From assembly GCF_000006565.2 (NCBI RefSeq), contig NC_031469.1:1191245-1255244 (forward strand): a DNA stretch of 64,000 nucleotides, given 5' to 3'. Shown piece by piece: positions 61,301-64,000 of the stretch. The position numbers were made by a program, and so were the translations under genes. Origin of the DNA: Toxoplasma gondii ME49 (taxonomy: Eukaryota; Apicomplexa; Conoidasida; Eucoccidiorida; Sarcocystidae). How positions within the stretch are numbered: position 1 is the first letter of the stretch; each line of letters opens with the position of its first letter. The notes beneath the pieces were generated by a model. The model had not been told where the DNA came from. It searched no databases and saw only the letters and a program-made list of their open reading frames with translations.

Positions 61301-64000
61301 TTCAGTAACCTCGGTACCATAATATCTCGATTAACTCGATTTGAGTTGAACCAAGCAAGCATTGCACCAAACGAAACTGGAGATCTTTCGCTAATGGCAC
61401 ACACCTCAGCTTCTCCAGGTGCATTGGCCGGGTTGAAGAACAAGCAAGAATTCAAGACGATGCCGCGAGCGTGGCCGAGGTCGAAACTGTAGTAATCATC
61501 GCCTGCGAGAAAGACATTGGCAAATTGAACATGCGACGCCCGGCTGATGCAGAAACTCCGGAAATGGGCGACAGAAAGCAAAACAAAGCAACTCAGTGTG
61601 GCTCTCCTCACATTACGGTAAAAGTCGTTTCTGTACAGATGATCCGCAGTCCAAAAACGTGAACTCAGATCGAAAAGACATAAAAAGGGCAGTAATAAGG
61701 ATACTCAGCATGACTGGAAACAAGAAAAGTAGAGACAACCTCGTTTTCTTGGACGCCGGAAAGGAGAAATACCAGACAAGAAGAACCAACGAAGACCTGT
61801 GCCCCCGCCCCCATCGCGTTACTTGACGAGACTCAGTTCGCAAATGCTTTACATTGTCTCTCAACTCCTCAGTGTATGCAGCACGTATATTACACAAGAA
61901 AAGACTGAAACATGTTTCTACGTTTCTTCGCCTCTAACTCCATCGTTCCTAAGTAAGAGTACGTTAGAAGGGACCGTTCACTGTCAGATGTAATATGTGA
62001 GCTGGGTAACGGAGACAGCCGAAAAACTCGAAGTCCTTAGTTTCCTTCCTCGCATGTACAGAAAACCTTCGATTTTCAGCCCATGTGGCCCGTTTGCCGC
62101 ATTTAACGATTCCCATTGTTAGTCTGGGCTGTGTATTGGCTTCGTGCATTGCTTTGTTTGGTAATCCCTGGATAGTGCCGTCGCCGACGGCAAGTAACTG
62201 TAAATCTGAGACGCTGTACATACCCCAGAGAGCTCGGAAGTCATCGAGGTTCTGCTCCGTCGGCGCGTTACCCACATCGTGGTTGCCAGCGACAATCAAC
62301 TGAAAACATATGCATTTTGGACGAAAGACATACGCAAAAACTGAATCACCTTGCCTCCCATTCAACACCTAATTCTTTCGCGGTCTGGTTGTTGCGAACG
62401 AGGAAGAGGTGGACCATGTATGCCGTTCTATACCGATGAAACAGACGATCCCCGTGAGCACACCGCCTTTCCTCAGTTTTTCCACGATACAAGGAGCACC
62501 TTGAAATCGTCTAACGACCCTTCAGTGTGTTCCAGGTACAAACTCTCTGCTCTTTAATCGCAACACGAGTGCTACACGACACATATCTGAAGTTCATACA
62601 CGAAAACCGACAACTTCCACCGAGAAACACCAGTAGACCAAGGCAGAAGGTGTTGCATTCAGGATGGAGTCGATTAGGAAACATACAATCTATGTCCTGT
62701 GGTCGCTATAGAGACACGAGATGGATGCGGTCAACGAACCGAGTGACGTCTTTCACCAGACTGCAACGGGGGAAAACGACAACGTAGAAAAGGCTTGAAG
62801 AGCCCTGTCGACTTCTCTCGCGAATTTGCTGTGCACTGTGAAAAAGTGATTGCTTGGGCATATACGAGCATCTTCTTGATTCTTATAGATGGCGCTACTC
62901 CACAAACAGCGCACCTCCCACAGGGTAGGCGAGCTGTGAACGCATTAGATCATCGAACATAACGGTATGTTCTTGAAAGTAACGGAAAAATAAGCTGTAA
63001 ACAAAGTAATTCTTAACAAAAACTGAAGAGTCAAGCACGTACAAGTCGTACAGGGAGTAGGGGCGCAACAGAAACAGGCGTAGACACACTGAGAAGTCTA
63101 GGCCCCCAAAATGCAGGCTCCACCGATATCCAGCAGGAGCAGATGTGCCAGGCGTGTTGGTCTTTCACAAGAAAACGCCCTGCATGCACCTCCAGACTCT
63201 CCCACTCTCTTACCACAGGGACATCGCCTGAAAATGACTGTAGGGTCTGACGAATATCGCTGATCTCACGTTCCTGCAACGGGAAAGCCAACGCGATTTG
63301 TCTTGAAGAAGGCAGGACGCCTCTCTCGCGAACTACGCACCTATATTAGCAGGGGCGTTTTTACATGTGTTTTTGCGAGTCGACTCTCCCGTGACCCCTC
63401 GCCTCAACCTCGATTCAGTTGTTCCAGGACGTCAAACACGACATCGCGGATCCAGCTCAGGCTTCCCCTCGTTCTAGGAAGAATGCTGCGCTCTCGTACT
63501 CTTGGCTAGACTCGCATCCACAGCCAGTATCTGTCACCGAGCTCCCAGAGTATGGGCACACACAACCACGGGAGCCCCCCAAGACGGAAATTTCCTAAGA
63601 GCCACTCGTAAGAAGACTGATCGAGTTCAGTACGATAGACACTTCGCAGCTGTTACTAACAAAGGATGAAAAGGAACTTAGGGCGCGGCGGCGCAGTTCC
63701 TTCGGCAGCCATCCCAGTGCTCCGCCTTCCCTCGGGCACTAAAAGGAACAAAGTGTCATTGCTCGCACCCTGTTTAGCCGGTTACCCTCGTCTTCAGGGA
63801 ACGCCTGCACCAAGTCGCCAAGGACGATGATGAAAGCCGGATTCTGTCGCTTTATCGCATCAAGTCCGCAGCGTAGCCTGCCGATCTCTTCAGCCCACTC
63901 GGCATTCTTCTTCAGCATGCCGAGCTACGAAGGAAAAGGAGACGAGAACGAACAGAGTTAATGCGCATGGCGAAGAAGTGCACACAGAAGCGGCAGGTGG
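58320..64000 (-). CDS. CPPED1/CSTP1-like calcineurin-type metallophosphoesterase (5' partial)
   Basis: Exons found: 63786-63924, 63214-63273, 62224-62299, 61405-61502, 60711-60759, 60060-60157, 59477-59739, 59249-59361 and 58320-58431 (stop TAG at 58320-58322). They give, in order, LGMLKKNAEWAEEIGRL, IIVLGDLVQAF (metal-binding G-D-x-V), LIVAGNHDVGNAP (GNHD), DDYYSFDLGHARGIVLNS, FVWLKEELETAKEE, VLLFMHHAFFWSDWNEADD, FHGHLHDNMVVHA (GHxH metal ligands) and GLPLGDAPAGFRMVHVDA. This is the block order of human CPPED1, a protein phosphatase of about 314 residues. Two joins do not match in phase (after 63786-63924 and after 60060-60157), so a short exon is probably missing at each. Exon 59477-59739 adds a polar insert of about 60 residues not in the human protein. 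The first metal motif (D-x-H) lies beyond the window. Cytosolic localisation is likely. Confidence 0.87.

Overview
This is nuclear DNA of a coccidian apicomplexan of the Toxoplasma/Hammondia/Neospora group. Signs of this are GC-moderate, intron-rich genes with GT/AG introns of a few hundred bases, many (TA)n microsatellites confined to introns and spacers, frequent TGCATGC words, and a floridean-starch-type synthase beside an apicomplexan IMP-specific 5'-nucleotidase. I cannot separate the genera from the sequence alone. All genes were rebuilt by hand from splice sites, reading phase and family motifs.

Layout: (1) 427-1989, plus strand: the 3' end of a gene whose last three exons look like the end of a PH-like fold. 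(2) 4009-4087 and 4648-4726, minus strand: two identical tRNA-Leu(CAG) genes. (3) 6010-11111, plus strand: a large HAD-superfamily protein whose catalytic motifs are spread over three exons. (4) 13715-19587, plus strand: IMP-specific 5'-nucleotidase (ISN1 family), at least seven coding exons. (5) 22822 to about 55708, minus strand: one giant gene, about 40 exons and about 3,000 residues, that fuses a GH13 alpha-amylase-like domain, a GT5 starch/glycogen synthase domain and a C-terminal glycogen-binding module. It fills half the window. (6) 58320 to beyond 64000, minus strand: a CPPED1/CSTP1-like calcineurin-type metallophosphoesterase, cut by the window end.

ISN1 and the giant synthase are convergent, with about 3.2 kb of shared 3' flank. 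The synthase and the phosphatase are in tandem on the minus strand. The functional themes are storage polysaccharide (UDP-glucose to amylopectin-like glucan), purine nucleotide turnover and phosphatase-type regulation. I see no evidence that the genes are co-regulated.

The most interesting object is the synthase. Its exon phases close in one frame for more than 9 kb of coding sequence, its GH13 half has lost the usual nucleophile Asp, the GT5 half keeps E-X7-E but lacks the Lys of the KxGGL loop, and the binding module sits at the very C-terminus.
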